NCBI GenBank assembly: GCA_036346205.1
Contig: JARFJB010001981.1
Coordinates: 744,001-808,000 of the forward strand
Source: Vesta saturnalis
Lineage: Eukaryota > Arthropoda > Insecta > Coleoptera > Lampyridae
DNA: 64,000 nucleotides
Direction: 5' to 3'
Positions 10,671 through 22,628 of this stretch are shown here, piece by piece. A program made the position numbers and the translations under genes. Position 1 is the stretch's first letter, and the number at the start of each line of letters is the position of its first letter. A model generated the notes under the pieces. It ran no database searches. It saw only the letters and a list, made by a program, of their open reading frames with translations, and was not told where the DNA came from.

Positions 10671-13234
10671 TTTAATATAGAAAAATCAAAATGTATAAAC
10701 TCATTATAAGAATAAAATGCTTTAACTAAAAGAAACTTTTTTTATAACTTTAATAAATGTGACATAATCTAATGATTTTATCCATTTGGGCAAAAAATTA
10801 TAAAATTTTAATGGCGTATAGACTGGACCATTTTGGATTTTGTTTAGTTTCAACTAGAGGAAGGTGAAAACCATTGTTATTTCGAGTATCATGATGATGG
10901 ATTTATGACTGTTTTGCGTAATGTGAAGATGCCAACATGAATATGGAAGGTAACATGAGGATTATAAACGAGTGAAGGTTGGCAACAATTCGTACCGCTC
11001 TACGTTGGAACTAATAAGACGTCTACAACAAATTGTTCTACTCCAAGCAATAATAACTTATGGCATGTTAATTAAAAGATCTTTAGAAACAGTATCCGAC
11101 AATCTGCACAAAACGAACTAACTTGTTCGTTTAGCGAACTTGTCTAACGAACAAATTAGAGCTTAAGAACTTGTTCAAAATGATTTGCAAAGTGCAATTT
11201 GGGATCTACATATAAAACCAGAAATGTTACACATAAAGAAGTCAGTATATCATGAGGTCTGTCAGGTTGCGTTGACGCACCCTGTATGTAGGATGTTATA
11301 ATGACGTGTATGACGTGTTTTGAGTGCGAATGTATTGAGTTTGAACGAAAAAAAATTTTTTTTTTGTGTATATGCATAATGTATGTGGGTGTATGATACG
11401 CCACTGGAAATGTAGGAGAAATATAATTCAGTATGTAGATACGTGTATTTGAATGTTATAGAGACTTTAGTGTTGGAATAATTAGATTCTGATGAATGTA
11501 AATGTGAAGAGAAATTTGTCGATGGGACGATAATGCTTACCACTGTATTGCTACTGTTTTGCTACCGTTAGGAATGGAATGTTTGAGGATAAATGAGTAA
11601 TTTTGGTCAGAAGATGCGAAGTATAAGTGTAGAATGTTTTAGAAAATATGTAGAGAAAGATTGGGTATGTTTAAGTGTTAATTTCCGAAGGTTTTTGTAA
11701 TGTTGTGCAATTGTTTTGAGAATACGTGTATGTATATGGGATTCGAGACCTTAGACGGTACTTATTTTTGCAAATGTTGCGGAAGGAGATCGAGCGCAGG
11801 TTGGAGATAAATGTTAAAAGTTGCGTAATGGTCCAGAGTGGCTACTGAATGAATGTAATGACGAAAAATGATTTCTTCATGAAGTAATTGTAAAATTTGT
11901 AAGTGAAAACAAATATGGCGATGTATTGTAATTACACGCGTGCTTGTATAGAGGGTAGCATCTATTGGAACTATGAAATTTTTTGAATGAATACTATTGG
12001 AGAATATAACGCGGAAGGAAGACATGTTTAAAGATGGATGACTGGAGGTATAAATAGGAAAGTCAGGGATTGAGTGAGGGAGTTAAGCTTTTTCGTTTTT
12101 GGCTGTTGCTTGTGGTGAAGGTTGGCGGAAGACGCGCGCGAAGGGTGTGTGATAGAATGGGATGGTGTTGGAGTTATATTTGTGAATTTTAATGAGGCAG
12201 TAATTGTTTAAACAACTGCGTTACCCGAAAGGGGATGAATCGTAAAAGACATTCATAAACAAAACAATAATAAAATTGAGATTGAAGATAAAATTAGTCT
12301 GTGTTTTTCTTCAAGAAAATAATAAGTGCGTAAGCAGATTTGAATAAAGATGACAGTTGTAACGTTAGTAGCGTCAAGGTTAGCGCGTGTTCTTGTACCG
12401 ATATTCAGTTAAAAGTATTTATGAGACCACCTTTTAAGTGAACGAAGTGTTCGTTGTATATTAAGCCAATGTTTAAGTAACGTTATATGACATTGAAAGT
12501 TTATTTGTATAAGGGACTAAATTGGTGTAAAGGTTGCTAGAAATTTTAAGAGGCAACCAAACTTGTACAGACTATTACGTGTTATTGGACTACTTGTGAG
12601 TACAGAAAGGAATAAGTGTTTGTGAAATTGTGAAGCACTGGTTATGTGGCTTCATACAATTGAAGGATTACAAATGGACTACAAATAATTGATTTGCGGA
12701 AGAAAGAAGAAAGAAATCCGAGGATTAATGGACAATTTTAAGTAAGAAATTAGATTTAGGAATTTTAAGAACTCATTTAAGCCCGATTATCTTTTTGTTT
12801 AGTTTATTTGCGTATTGTTTAAATTATTAAGTAGTTTTGAAAGGAAGAGATAATCGTTCTTGAGTCTTATTGTATGGTTTGTTTTAGTAGTAAGAATGCA
12901 AAGTGGTATTTGGTGGTTTAACTTTCAACCACGCTGATGTAATTTATGTAGATATTTGTGTTTTTGTTTTATTTTGTACAGGACAATATATGTATTTACC
13001 GTTGATTGTTATTCTGTTGTTTATTTAGCCAGGTATGAAACACAGTTGTAACATTTACTTAATTGGTGATCTAGTTTTGACAATTTTAAAAGTAAGCTTT
13101 GCATATTTTAATTTTCAGATTTATGAGCGACCGGAAAGGTTTTATTAGCCAGGTCGATTGCAAAATTTTTCATGTTAGTTTATTTAACGCAGTACAATTA
13201 AAGACAAGAGTTTTGAGAAATTATACAGGTACGG
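10671..13234. other. 2.5 kb without recognised gene
   Basis: No family signature was found on either strand; frames are short and unlike known elements. The plus strand is relatively G-rich, and TTTTCAG at about 13115 resembles a splice acceptor. It could be the untranslated part or intron of an unknown transcript, or an unfamiliar element. Confidence 0.3.
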
Positions 13235-13819
13235 ATGTCTATTACGATTCAGAGAGATTATTTTGAAGTAACATTTATTAAGCCGAAGACATTGATCTTC
13301 TTTTATTTAGGAATTTCCAAAATTAATTACCGAATATTGGATGAAGAAATATTTTATTCAGTAATAAGTAGAAATTTAACGTTGTATGTATACGAGGGAT
13401 ACGCAGAAAATATTCAGTTACCGTATTATAACTTTTGTTTTGGATATTTTAGTTTACGAGGTGTATTCAAAAAGTTTTTAATAACCTGGGTAGTGCTAAA
13501 TTTATTTGAGTTTGAGTTGAATTGTTTGGGACGAGTGTTTGTTTTAGAACCTTCGTATAGGAGTTTACCGAGTAAGCATGATCCTACTTTCCACAATCAA
13601 GTAGGGTTAATTAACATCCAGCTTAAGACAATTATTTTCGCAAGTTTTCGATTGTGGTGGCGCCTAGAGACATATTTTCCCGGACTGAGCTGTTTGAGTG
13701 TAGGTGTAAGGTGTTTGAGCATATTAATCATTCATTTTACTTATTATTTCGACCACGCCCATCTCCCTGTTAGTTGGCTTGGCAACCCGCTTACATTAGT
13801 AAGCATACACGACGTCTAG
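13235..13819 (+). CDS. Uncharacterised 194-residue open frame
   Basis: A long open frame for such AT-rich DNA. The product would be rich in Phe, Leu, Ile and Tyr, with hydrophobic runs around residues 75-100 ('FLITWVVLNLFEF') and 150-170. I recognise no domain. The ATG context and hydrophobic bias do not argue strongly for translation, and the next recognisable feature is an antisense retrotransposon. It may be a chance frame. Confidence 0.2.
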   Translation: MSITIQRDYFEVTFIKPKTLIFFYLGISKINYRILDEEIFYSVISRNLTLYVYEGYAENIQLPYYNFCFGYFSLRGVFKKFLITWVVLNLFEFELNCLGRVFVLEPSYRSLPSKHDPTFHNQVGLINIQLKTIIFASFRLWWRLETYFPGLSCLSVGVRCLSILIIHFTYYFDHAHLPVSWLGNPLTLVSIHDV

Positions 13820-13989
13820 TGCGGTTTGGACGTGTAACAGGTCTCAAATAAATAATTAACTGTTCACTTTCTGCTTTGTTACGTTTTGATTGATTTGCAG
13901 TACACCAATCATTTGTTAATACAGAGAATGCTCTGCTTCCAAAATTAACTGATTAATATCACTACCATGAAACAATAAAGTTATGTCTT

Positions 13990-16110
13990 CTGCATAGAAC
14001 TTAAAATTTATAACATACCAGTCACGTCATTCCCTTGCAGAGTAGGCAAAACAATCCCTTCCTCTTTTTTATTTTTAGTTGCAATATTTCTGCATGCTTT
14101 CCTATTGTTACATACTTCCCTAGTTTCCGCAAGATTTATTTGTAAAACTGATCTTACTTTCTCTTTAGCATACATTCTACTGCATTCAACCAAGTTTTAT
14201 GCGGCATACCTTACCCTGCCTTACGTCTATCTTCACTCAAATATATCTACTTTGTTAACCTTGCGTTGTTCATTCTTCTTCATTATACACTCATTGTTTA
14301 TCTTAACCCATCTCCTGTTACCGCATGCGTTTCTCAGGAATCTCATGCCTACGGCATTTATTTTGCTTTCGTGCTTTTTTTGACATACATGCCTCACTTC
14401 CATACAGTACTGATGGGACAAACACGCCATTATGGATTACTCGTTTCGTAGCTATACGCTCATGCTTTCGTTTTTCATTATCGTCCATATATTTCCAATC
14501 ATTTCCTTTCAACCATTGACCCGTTGTCCAATCTCGCCAGATATTCTAACTTGTTCCATAATTTCATGATACAGGGTAAATACTCTACTCTCCTTCTCAC
14601 CTTCCCGATTAAAAACTACGATCTTTGTTTTGTTAACGTTTACCTTTAGGTCCATGTTCTCACAGACTATATCAAACTTCCTTATAAGACTGTGTCATCT
14701 GCACATACTAGAACTCGTACGTTTACGTCACCAACGATTACACCATTTGTATGGGTACATGCTGGCCTAACACAATTATCCATGTATAGATTGAACAACC
14801 ACGGTAACATCACACACTCTTACCGCATTCTACTAATGTATTCACTCACATGCCCGGCTTCCATTATATACTGCACTTATTCCGTTTATTAAACATTACT
14901 TACGCCGTATTCATTTAATATTTCCGTGAATAGAGAGAAGCTCTCCCTGCTCACTCAATTGTACGCTTTCTCCAGATCTACAAACGTAGAGTACAGCTTC
15001 TTTTTTACACTGAAACACTTCGATCACCTGCTGGAGAGTACCATGTGATCAACACATCCTTTCCAGGGCATGAAGCCACCCTACACATCCGAAATGTTAG
15101 TTTGGGTAGTTTCACGTACTCTATCAATCAGTACTCTTCCAAATACTATTACCAGGGGCACTGAGCAGACTTATTCCTGTATACTTTTTGCAACCACTCT
15201 TGTTTTTTTTGCCCCTATACAGTGGTACAATGATCCTGCTCTTCCAATCATTCGGCACTTTTCCACACATAAGACATGCGTTGAATAATTCAGATAACCT
15301 TCTCAGAAGCTTTGCACCTCCATACTTTAGCACTTCACCAGTGATTTCATTCACGCTTGCTCCTTTACCGTTTTTCAACTTTCCTACCGTTTTCTTTATC
15401 TCATTTTACCCAATATCCTCCTCAGTTTCAATAATTATTCCTTCTACATTCTCCTTATTAAACTTTTCAGTCTTATTTTTCATTACCATAAGGTTTTCCG
15501 AAATATTCTTTCCAGCATTTCTTCACTTCACAATCATCTCATACTATTTCGTTGCTCATATTCATCACTCCTGCAGCGTTCTGTTTTGGGCAACATTTTG
15601 TATTTTTGACCCATTTCCAGAAGTTTTTTGTTTCCTTCCAAATCATTCTGTATTTTCTCACTGCCTCCTTCGATTTTTTGTTTCTTAATCTGCACACCTC
15701 ATACAACCTCCAGCAGCCAGTGTCATTTTTTGCAACAATCATTGCTATGTACACGTCTTTTTTCTTACATACTGCCTTTTTTACCGCTTTATTTCACCAA
15801 ACACATTTCTTCTGTTTACATTATAATATCTCTTTCACATATCTGCACGGCGCAATTGACAACACAGTCTTTCAAGCTTATCCACACACTTTCAATGTCA
15901 TTTTCTTTTATTTGTTCGTTCCTCATTGCTTCATTCACAGTCAACTCTCTACTCACATCATCTGCATACTTCATTCTCGTACCATTATCTACCCTAATTC
16001 TGGACGTTTGCTTTCCTTCTCCAGACCCAATTTTGCCCTAAACTCTCGATACAACCAGAAAGTGGTGGGATCCCCACTCAGTTTTGTATATCTCACCAGG
16101 TTTTTAACCC
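13990..16110 (-). pseudogene. Non-LTR retrotransposon, reverse-transcriptase part
   Basis: A decayed reverse transcriptase of an arthropod LINE, read right to left, different from the fragment at 8.9-10.7 kb. Legible in order: the connector ('WISLKDCVVNCA', near 15860; 'GCWRLYEVCRLRNKKSKEA', near 15700); the start of the polymerase ('GKGASVNEITGEVLKYGG', 'GKVPNDWKSRIIVPLYRGK', 'GISLLSAPG', 15130-15375); and the C-terminal end ('VPSVLYGSEAC', near 14440; 'KINAVGMRFLRNACG', near 14330). The endonuclease domain upstream is missing. Many frameshifts are present, and the large plus-strand frames across this stretch are antisense shadows. Confidence 0.8.
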
Positions 16111-16197
16111 ATCATCATACACTATCAAGCCAATCATGCTTTAAATTTACCCATTTGTCATGTATACATATGCACATTTTTATGCAGTATTAGATAC

Positions 16198-17372
16198 TAG
16201 CTGAATACCCGTGCTTCGCTACGGCATACAGCAACGTTGAATACATCAGTGGTTGAAACTGTTGTTGCGAAGTGAGTAAATTGCGTAAATGAATTTGTCA
16301 CCAAACTTGGACAATGACTTGCTTGTTATTATTTTACCGCCATATATACATTATAGCAGTGTAAACATAACTTGAATTCAAGCGCCCTCTCCTTATTCTT
16401 ATTTGATTTCAAGTATAGATGCTAACTTAAAAAGTCGATTGCATAACCTTCTATACTTACATAATATGCATATGTAGGTTGGAAGGTAAAAATTAAAACA
16501 AATTGCAACATCCCATCCGTTCATAACGAAAACAGGCAACATTGTAAAAGCAAAAACAGTAATCTATGTCAGAATGACGTTTAAACTTCATTTCAGATAA
16601 ATATGTGAACTAAAAAAAATTTCAAAACCGCCCGCTTCTATAAAATATCAATAATACATTTTAACCATTTTCATTCATATTTAATTATTTTTTAAAGTTA
16701 CCTTGCATTATATTAAGAAAGTTTATAAAGAAAAGTAATGTAAAATTAAATTTTCTTTAAAAAGTATGTCTACACTTTTTCTAATAAAATGAATCGTTAT
16801 TCAGCGATATTGAAAAAATTTGAACTAACACTTAAATTATACCTTAGGAATTTCTTGGCCGCTAAATTACGTGTCGTATCAAAAAATTGCATAGAACAAG
16901 TGATAAACGTCTCATAATTTTAATTGAAGAATATGTGTACCAATTTTCGAGTCAATCGACCCATAGAATAAAGTTTCACAAAAGGTAGTGACTATAGGCA
17001 CGTGAAAATTGACGAATTATAACCTCAATGTGTCTAAAAAAATGGAAATAAAAAGGAAAATTCAAATCTACGGTAACCTAGGTGGATTGTAGGGAATCGT
17101 AGCTTGGATCCTAGGTTACCGTAGATTTTAATTTTCCTTTTTATTCCCATTTTTTCAGACACATTGAGGTTATAATTCGTGCCTATAGTCACTGCCTTCA
17201 CAAAAAAATTCAACCCCCCATTTCACCCTCTTAGGAGTGGAATTTCGAAAAACCCTTTCTTAGTGGGTACCTGTACCTCACAAAGAACACACCCTGCAAA
17301 TTTCATGTCTCTAGGACCAACGGTTTAGGATTTATTTTCCTAAGAAGTCTGTAGAATATTATCACTACTTTC
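16198..17372. repeat. Repeat starting ACCCGTGCTTCGCTACGG, with hairpin
   Basis: It begins with AGCTGAATACCCGTGCTTCG, a phrase I know as the edge of a dispersed arthropod repeat, though I cannot name the family reliably. No coding capacity was seen. A large hairpin lies at 16987-17193. The final part ('atttcatgtctctaggacc') also reads like dispersed-repeat sequence. Confidence 0.45.
16987..17193. repeat. Long inverted repeat (hairpin)
   Basis: The left arm 16987-17082 and right arm 17110-17193 are nearly perfect inverses around a 27-base loop. The left arm carries about 12 extra bases (near 17003-17014) and a few single changes. Outer ends are AGTGACTATAGGCACG and inner ends CGGTAACCTAGG. Transcription would give an 80-pair stem. 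Confidence 0.9.
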
Positions 17373-17618
17373 CTAAGGGCTTACGTAAATGTCATTTTCC
17401 CAATTTAACAGATCCTCTTCATTATTATAACTTTGAATCACATCTTTATGTTCAATTTTCATTAAATCCCTTCTATTTCTTTCTATAAAATGATTATTTT
17501 CCAACTTAATTCTAAATGATCTAGGACGACGGTTAACAAAATCAACTACAGTACCTTTGATCCATTTATGATTGAATCTTACAAGTATTACTTCGCCCAC
17601 TTCTATAAGTTTCAACAT
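17373..17618 (-). pseudogene. Ty3/gypsy Pol C-terminal tail fragment
   Basis: An 81-residue frame resembling the domain after integrase in insect gypsy-type retrotransposons: 'VGEVILVRFNHKWIKGTVVD' followed by 'RRPRSFRIKL' and 'ERNRRDL'. In intact elements this chromatin- or DNA-binding tail ends the polyprotein. No integrase core lies upstream (to the right), so this is an isolated fragment. Confidence 0.55.
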
Positions 17619-17639
17619 TTTTGTCGTTTTATTATATTA

Positions 17640-17956
17640 TTAAATTATCAAGTACCAGATGGCTGCCAAAGTATAAAGCTTTTGACGTTATTCTGGAATT
17701 ATAAACCCATTTTGTAGCATTTAACAAAAGTGATAAATGTTATACCGCACGGGATTTAGAATCAATGTACAAAGATGTTTCGAATTTTTTATATCTGACA
17801 TTCCTAAAACCAATTGTAAAGGAATTGTATATCGCAAATTTGGTTTTTCAAAACACAAATTCAGATTTTGTTAAAGTATACGAATAACAATAATAAAAAG
17901 TAAGAAAACAAGTCTACATTTCACTTATTCCACAAAAAAAGAACCATTTAATTAAA
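17640..17956. other. Spacer, possible hAT 3' flank
   Basis: No gene seen. If the hAT element at 17957-22628 has a left terminus it should be here, but I found no clear partner for its right end. Confidence 0.3.
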
Positions 17957-18058
17957 TTATGACTGATGTTTTTCCGAACGCTTTGCCTTTTCCACCAATT
18001 GCTTACTTTCTTTAATTGTAAACCAAAATTGCTCGCAGGCGAGTCCAATATTGACCCT
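17957..18058 (-). pseudogene. hAT transposase C-terminal end beyond pogo insertion
   Basis: Continues the same coding direction with 'VNIGLACEQFWFTIKESKQL' and 'EKAKRSEKHQS', then TAA at 17957-17959. This resembles the last 30-40 residues of this hAT group, downstream of the dimerisation region that ends at 20612. It supports the view that the pogo-like element split one gene. Confidence 0.7.
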
Positions 18059-18599
18059 TAGGGGAAGGGCGGGCAAGATCGCATAGCATCTTTGATTTGC
18101 CTGTAAATGCCATATTTTTCAATCCAAGGCAATAATTTTTTTTCGTAGAGATGGTCACAAGAGTGTAGTTTGTTTTACATTAAAGAATGATTAACTTTCA
18201 AGAAACGTTTATTTTGAAAAAAATAAATTACAAAACCCTTACAAAATCCGTCTTGCCCGACCATGCTGGGCAAGATGGCATACAAATAAAAAAATATTTT
18301 GGACAACAAATAAAATAACTAGAAATAAAGAAAACAAGTTCAGTTTACACATATTTCGCACAAAAACGTTTTACCCTTTTGGTAATCCTGCACACTCGGC
18401 ATGGGACCATAAACCACACGACTGGCACTTTAACCAACCCTCGCGACTTTTGGATCGGCTGTATAAGTCATTAAATATAAACAGGCACAATCATCTTCAT
18501 CACTCTGACTTTCACCATAATTTATGTTATAACCATCATCGGAGCTATCATCTACAACCAGCTTTTTTGACTACCGCTCTTTTACTTTTCTTTGCTCCT

Positions 18600-20198
18600 T
18601 TAACTTTTCTCAGTTTCTTTTTCACGAAGTTCTTTTAAGAATGGGCTCTCTGTCAATACGTCTTGATAAGTGTTCTTGGTTTTACGTTTTGGGTTTTTCC
18701 TACAATCACTATGAGGTTTTGGTGACAAGTTATCTACTAATGTCTGGATATTCACAGAATTCAACATGGCTGATTGGGTATCATTTGACCCAGCTACAAG
18801 ATTTCTAGTTAGATTGGAGGTTGAAGGGCCTGGAACACTAGCTTCTAGCTGATTTTCATCACATGGTATGTTCAGTAGGTTTCGACCATTATCAGTTTGA
18901 GGATTTTCAATGTCTGTAGTTAAACTGGGTAAGAACATATGTTCTGGGAATATATTTCTATTGAAAGGAGCAATTCCAGTAGCACGAAAGCCACTAAAGG
19001 CGATTGTGAGTGTAGCTGTCCTTTCATATGCTGTATTAAAAAGCTGAGCGATTTGATAAATCGTAACAGGACGACCCGGGTTCATTTTCATCCATTCTGT
19101 CATAGCCTGATTGTAGTACTTCTGCAGTGGCCCAAAAAAGGCCACGTCTAATGGTTGAAGCCGGTGTGTACAATGGGCTGGTAAGCAGAAGAGTACAACC
19201 GAATTTTCCTTCGCTAACTGCAATGCTTCTATGTTTTTGTGGCTCACATGTCCATCAAGAAGTAGTAGAGCCTTTTTCTCTGGCGTTGGCCTAACAAAGT
19301 AGATAAAATGCTGCATCCATTTAAAAAATAGATCTCCTGTCATGTAACCAGATTCATTGTAGAGTCTTAAGGTACCTGTAGGGGCTGCGTCGTACAAAAG
19401 CGCATTATATTTTTTGCGCGGAAATATAATTGCTGGGGGAACATAGGTCCCGCCAGTACTTACGCAAGCTACCACAGTAGTATGAGTACCTCTTTCTGCG
19501 CTAGTTACCGCACCTACTTGTTTCTTGCCTTTCCGGGCAAATACTTTGCTCGGTACTTGGACAGTAGTAATCGCTGACTCATCCATGTTGAATATCATCG
19601 TATTATCTATTGAATGTTCTTCCACTACATTCTCCAAGCTAGTGAAATATTTTTCTATTTGAGCTTTATTAAACGCTTCTGCACGCGCAACCGAGGTAGC
19701 CTCGGGAAGTCTCAATGAAATTTCAGGATTTCTGTATCTGAATCCCCGCAGCCAGGATTTCCCAGCCATTTTCTTTTGACGATTAAATGGATGACGCAAT
19801 TTCATCTTCTCTGCAACTTTATAAGCAGGACGCAAACATCATTGGTTGTTAACCCAAAAAGCGAGACTCCAGTTCCAGTATATTAGCCACTATGGCTTTT
19901 CAGCCTCTTCGCTTAGTGCATTTTCGTGACAACCAAGATGTTTTGTGGTGTTAATTGCTATTTTGTTTTTATTTCCAACTCGGCGCCGTAATGTTGTTGC
20001 AGGAACATTAAAAGTTTTACTAGCGAGTGCCCAACCCATTCCTTTCTTTTTAACAGTGTCTATAGCTCGCGCCATGTTTGCTTCATCCCAGGTTCCCCTA
20101 TTTGTTTTCCTTATATATGTGTAAACCATCTGCAAAAAAAGATTAGCGTCACTAAATTCTGTAACGGGTAGGATGGGATAGTGCGGGCAAGATGGCAT
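18600..20198 (-). pseudogene. Pogo-like transposase, catalytic core intact
   Basis: Cut-and-paste transposase of the pogo/Tigger group. From 20198: a short leader, then a psq-type helix-turn-helix ('RGTWDEANMARAIDTV', 'ASKTFNVPATTLRRRV'). A damaged linker follows at 19830-19910, where three frames must be combined. A 411-residue frame (18600-19835) then holds the CENP-B-type DNA-binding segment ('KSWLRGFRYRNPEISLRLPE') and the DDE_1 core: 'FNMDESAITTV', 'LLLDGHVSHKN' and 'HRLQPLDVAFFGPLQKYY', so all three catalytic Asp are present. The C-terminal 110 residues are low in conservation and basic at the end. Only the cluster of small indels and stops near 19835-19910 separates it from an intact gene, implying recent activity. 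Confidence 0.88.
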
Positions 20199-20215
20199 AC
20201 CGTGCCATCTTGCCC
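20184..20215. promoter_or_regulatory. Palindromic site over the pogo transposase start
   Basis: GGGCAAGATGGC and its exact inverse GCCATCTTGCCC lie 7 to 8 bases apart. The minus-strand ATG of the transposase (20196-20198) falls in the centre. The half-site is the same motif found at the element's ends, so it could let transposase bind its own gene start; that role is inferred. Confidence 0.5.
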
Positions 20216-20611
20216 AGCAAATAAGTATGCCGACTTGCCCGTTTTGTCCGTTAAAACATTTTTCACAAATATGGATATTTAAAAAAGATAAAACGAAAGG
20301 AACAATACATCAATATAATGCCAATTACTTTACAATAACGATGGTATAAAAGAAATAAATAAATAATTAAATATATAAAGAAAAAAATGGTATTTATTAG
20401 ACACTTACATTCGATCGACCTCACTTAGAACAACACAAACACGACTAACTTCCGCGTTGTTGGTGTAACTGATCTGCTGGTGCATATACGCACTGTTGCC
20501 GCTTTGTGCAATATTATTTAATAGGTATAGATATTTTTGTTGGGCTAGATTAGCCGGTAGAGCCAATATGCCATCTTGCCCGAGTATGCCATCTTGCCTG
20601 CCTTTCCCCTG

Positions 20612-22279
20612 CTTTCATCACACTCTCCAGGGTACTAATTTTTAATTGCGACTTTTCTTTTGACCAATATTGTCCGATCATGCTGAATATTCATTCACAT
20701 TTGGCATTTGTCCCTGGAAGTGTGAAAATGAATGCAGTCAATTTTTGTAGCAACCGTGGTGTTATTTCATTGGTACTTTCCAAAATGGTTTTCCCTCTGG
20801 TGGTTAAAGACACCGAATTTTCTTCCCACTGTTTTAAATTTAATTCTAAGCATTTTATTATACAACAGTAAGAATCAAAAATATCATAGTCACTTATGGC
20901 AGACATTGGTAGTGATTTGGTTACATTAAAAAAATATACATAAGATTCTTTAAATTCCTCATACGAGAATTCCTTCTTGAGCATAAGATACTGCATCATT
21001 TGAAAATCTGTTCGCCCACGTTTCTAAGTATGTTATTATTGCAATATAAAATCGCACCACCATTGAATTCACGTACCATCTATCTATTAATCCTTCTGCA
21101 TCAAGTTTTTTCAAAGCATTTTCAGCCATGAAAGGTATAAAAACGTTCGCCAGTCTATGCTTATATTTTGAAAGTAAGTTATACAATTCTGTTGATACTT
21201 CCACTGCACTTCCTTCAATATTTTTCACAGTTTCATGAAATAAATGAAACTAAGGGTTGCAGAAAAACCAACAAAAATCCAGAAGATTCCAATTCAAAAA
21301 AATTAACTATTACAACTGGTGCACTTAGAAAATATGATTTTAGAGGTTCAAATGTTGTAGGTATTCTGTCTACACATGGTGACAAAGACAGCCATCGTGT
21401 TTTGGAATGTGACAGTACCATTTTAAATTGGCAGTCAATAAAGTTGCAAAATTCTTTCAATATTTCTGTCCAAACAGCAAGTATATTAAAATTATAGTAA
21501 ACTTTTAAACATGATATTTTCGATATCTATTGGAATTACCTTAGAGGTTGCCACAGAAAGAGCATGGTGTACTATATGAGTAGCACATCCTATTGTTAGT
21601 ATATCTCTTTGCAAGGTGCTCGCAAGTTTTGCATGAACATTATTAACCGTTTTTTTGGAAGACATTGCACCAAAATTGACTGGTGCATTATCTGCTGAAA
21701 ATCCGATTATTTTATTATTTAAATTGTAAAAATTTATATCCTCTGCAATTGCTTTTGTTACAGATTCAGCCGTTTCATTTGGAATCCTGTGAATTTGCAA
21801 AATGCAGGTCTTAATTTCTGATGAAGGATTTAAAATGCAATATCTCACTGCAACAGGTAAAAGTTTAGTTTTTGTGGTTTGATGCATCACATGATACCAC
21901 AACAAAACTTGCTTTCTTCAAATCAGTTTTTAATTTACTTTCAGACCAATCATAAATAATATTATTAACAAGACATTTTGACTTCGTTCTTCCGCAGGTT
22001 ATCTTATGATCACGTTTTTCTCAATAAATTTGAAGTGCAATCCATATCTCTAAATGTGAGATTATGTTTAATATTATGATATGACCATGTCAGTTTCGCT
22101 TCCTCAGAAGTCAAATCTTTGCGACAGAAAAATGATTCTAACTTTTGCTTGTATTGATTGAAAACTATTTCTATGTTTGTTTGAGCTTGAATGTTGCTCA
22201 ATGTCAAACTTGCCTTTGTTGATAATAGACACTGTGGTGTAGCAAACAGTACAAAAAATGTATGGGGATCTGTTTTCAC
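20612..22279 (-). pseudogene. hAT transposase relic, main part
   Basis: Catalytic protein of a hAT element in at least five frames. In order: 'LTWSYHNIKHNLTFRDMDC' (about 22060), an early conserved region; 'CGRTKSKCLVNNI' (about 21985) and 'DASNHKN' near 21900, which is the position of the first catalytic Asp; 'GFSADNAPVNFG' (about 21690), the second; 'IGCATHIVHHAL' (about 21585), the conserved C-x2-H-type signature; 'HSKTRWLSLSPCVDRI' (about 21400), the RW motif; and 'LPGTNAKCE' then 'IFSMIGQYWSKEKSQLK' (20640-20705), the dimerisation domain. A stop lies after 'AKCE'. The reading breaks at 20611 at the pogo insertion. Confidence 0.85.
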
Positions 22280-22628
22280 TGGTTTGACAAATGTATATGT
22301 TTCTTTAAAACTATCTTAAGAATTTACATTTCCCATGAGACATTGTGTGCTGCTACACATAAAATTAATACCAATTACATTACAAAACAAATAATTGTTT
22401 GTTTGTTATTTACTTACCTTACCTCAACCAACACAAATAAGTTACCTTAACTTAACCTCAAAATAAGACCAGTATGTGCATTTAGAAAAACATCAGTGTT
22501 AGAATCTGTCATTATCGACCAAGTGCGAAAAGAGTATATCAAGTTTCTTTCTGTGAAAAGTAAGAGTAAAGAAGATATTGTTTACAAAAGAGTATAAACT
22601 GTAAAAAAGAGTACATCTGGTCACCCTA

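Larger units (their letters stand above)
18061..20609 (-). mobile_element. Pogo-like DNA transposon, nearly complete
   Basis: A 2.55-kb element with inverted ends GGGGAAGGGCGGGCAAGAT (left) and GGGGAAAGGCAGGCAAGAT (inverse, right), flanked by TA on the left and TG (probably mutated TA) on the right. The motif GGGCAAGATGGCAT and close variants recur in both subterminal regions (about 18071, 18251, 18268, 20184, 20202, 20566, 20585), as expected for transposase-binding sites. Confidence 0.85.
17957..22628 (-). mobile_element. hAT element interrupted by a pogo-like element
   Basis: A minus-strand hAT transposon. The right terminus reads inward as TAGGGTGACCAGATGTACTC (ending at 22628), a typical hAT-like terminus. 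Coding sequence runs from about 22279 down to 20612, is interrupted at a TA by the pogo-like element 18061-20609, and resumes at 18058-17957, where it ends in TAA. The left terminus was not identified. Confidence 0.75.

Noticed and set aside
15188..16193. Large hydrophobic plus-strand frames (166 and 213 residues) that look like membrane proteins
   Set aside because: They are antisense to a decayed reverse transcriptase; the minus-strand reading gives recognisable family motifs.
17640..17956. Left terminus of the first hAT element (ACCAGATGG near 17654)
   Set aside because: The resemblance to the right end covers only a few bases and no 8-base duplication could be matched.
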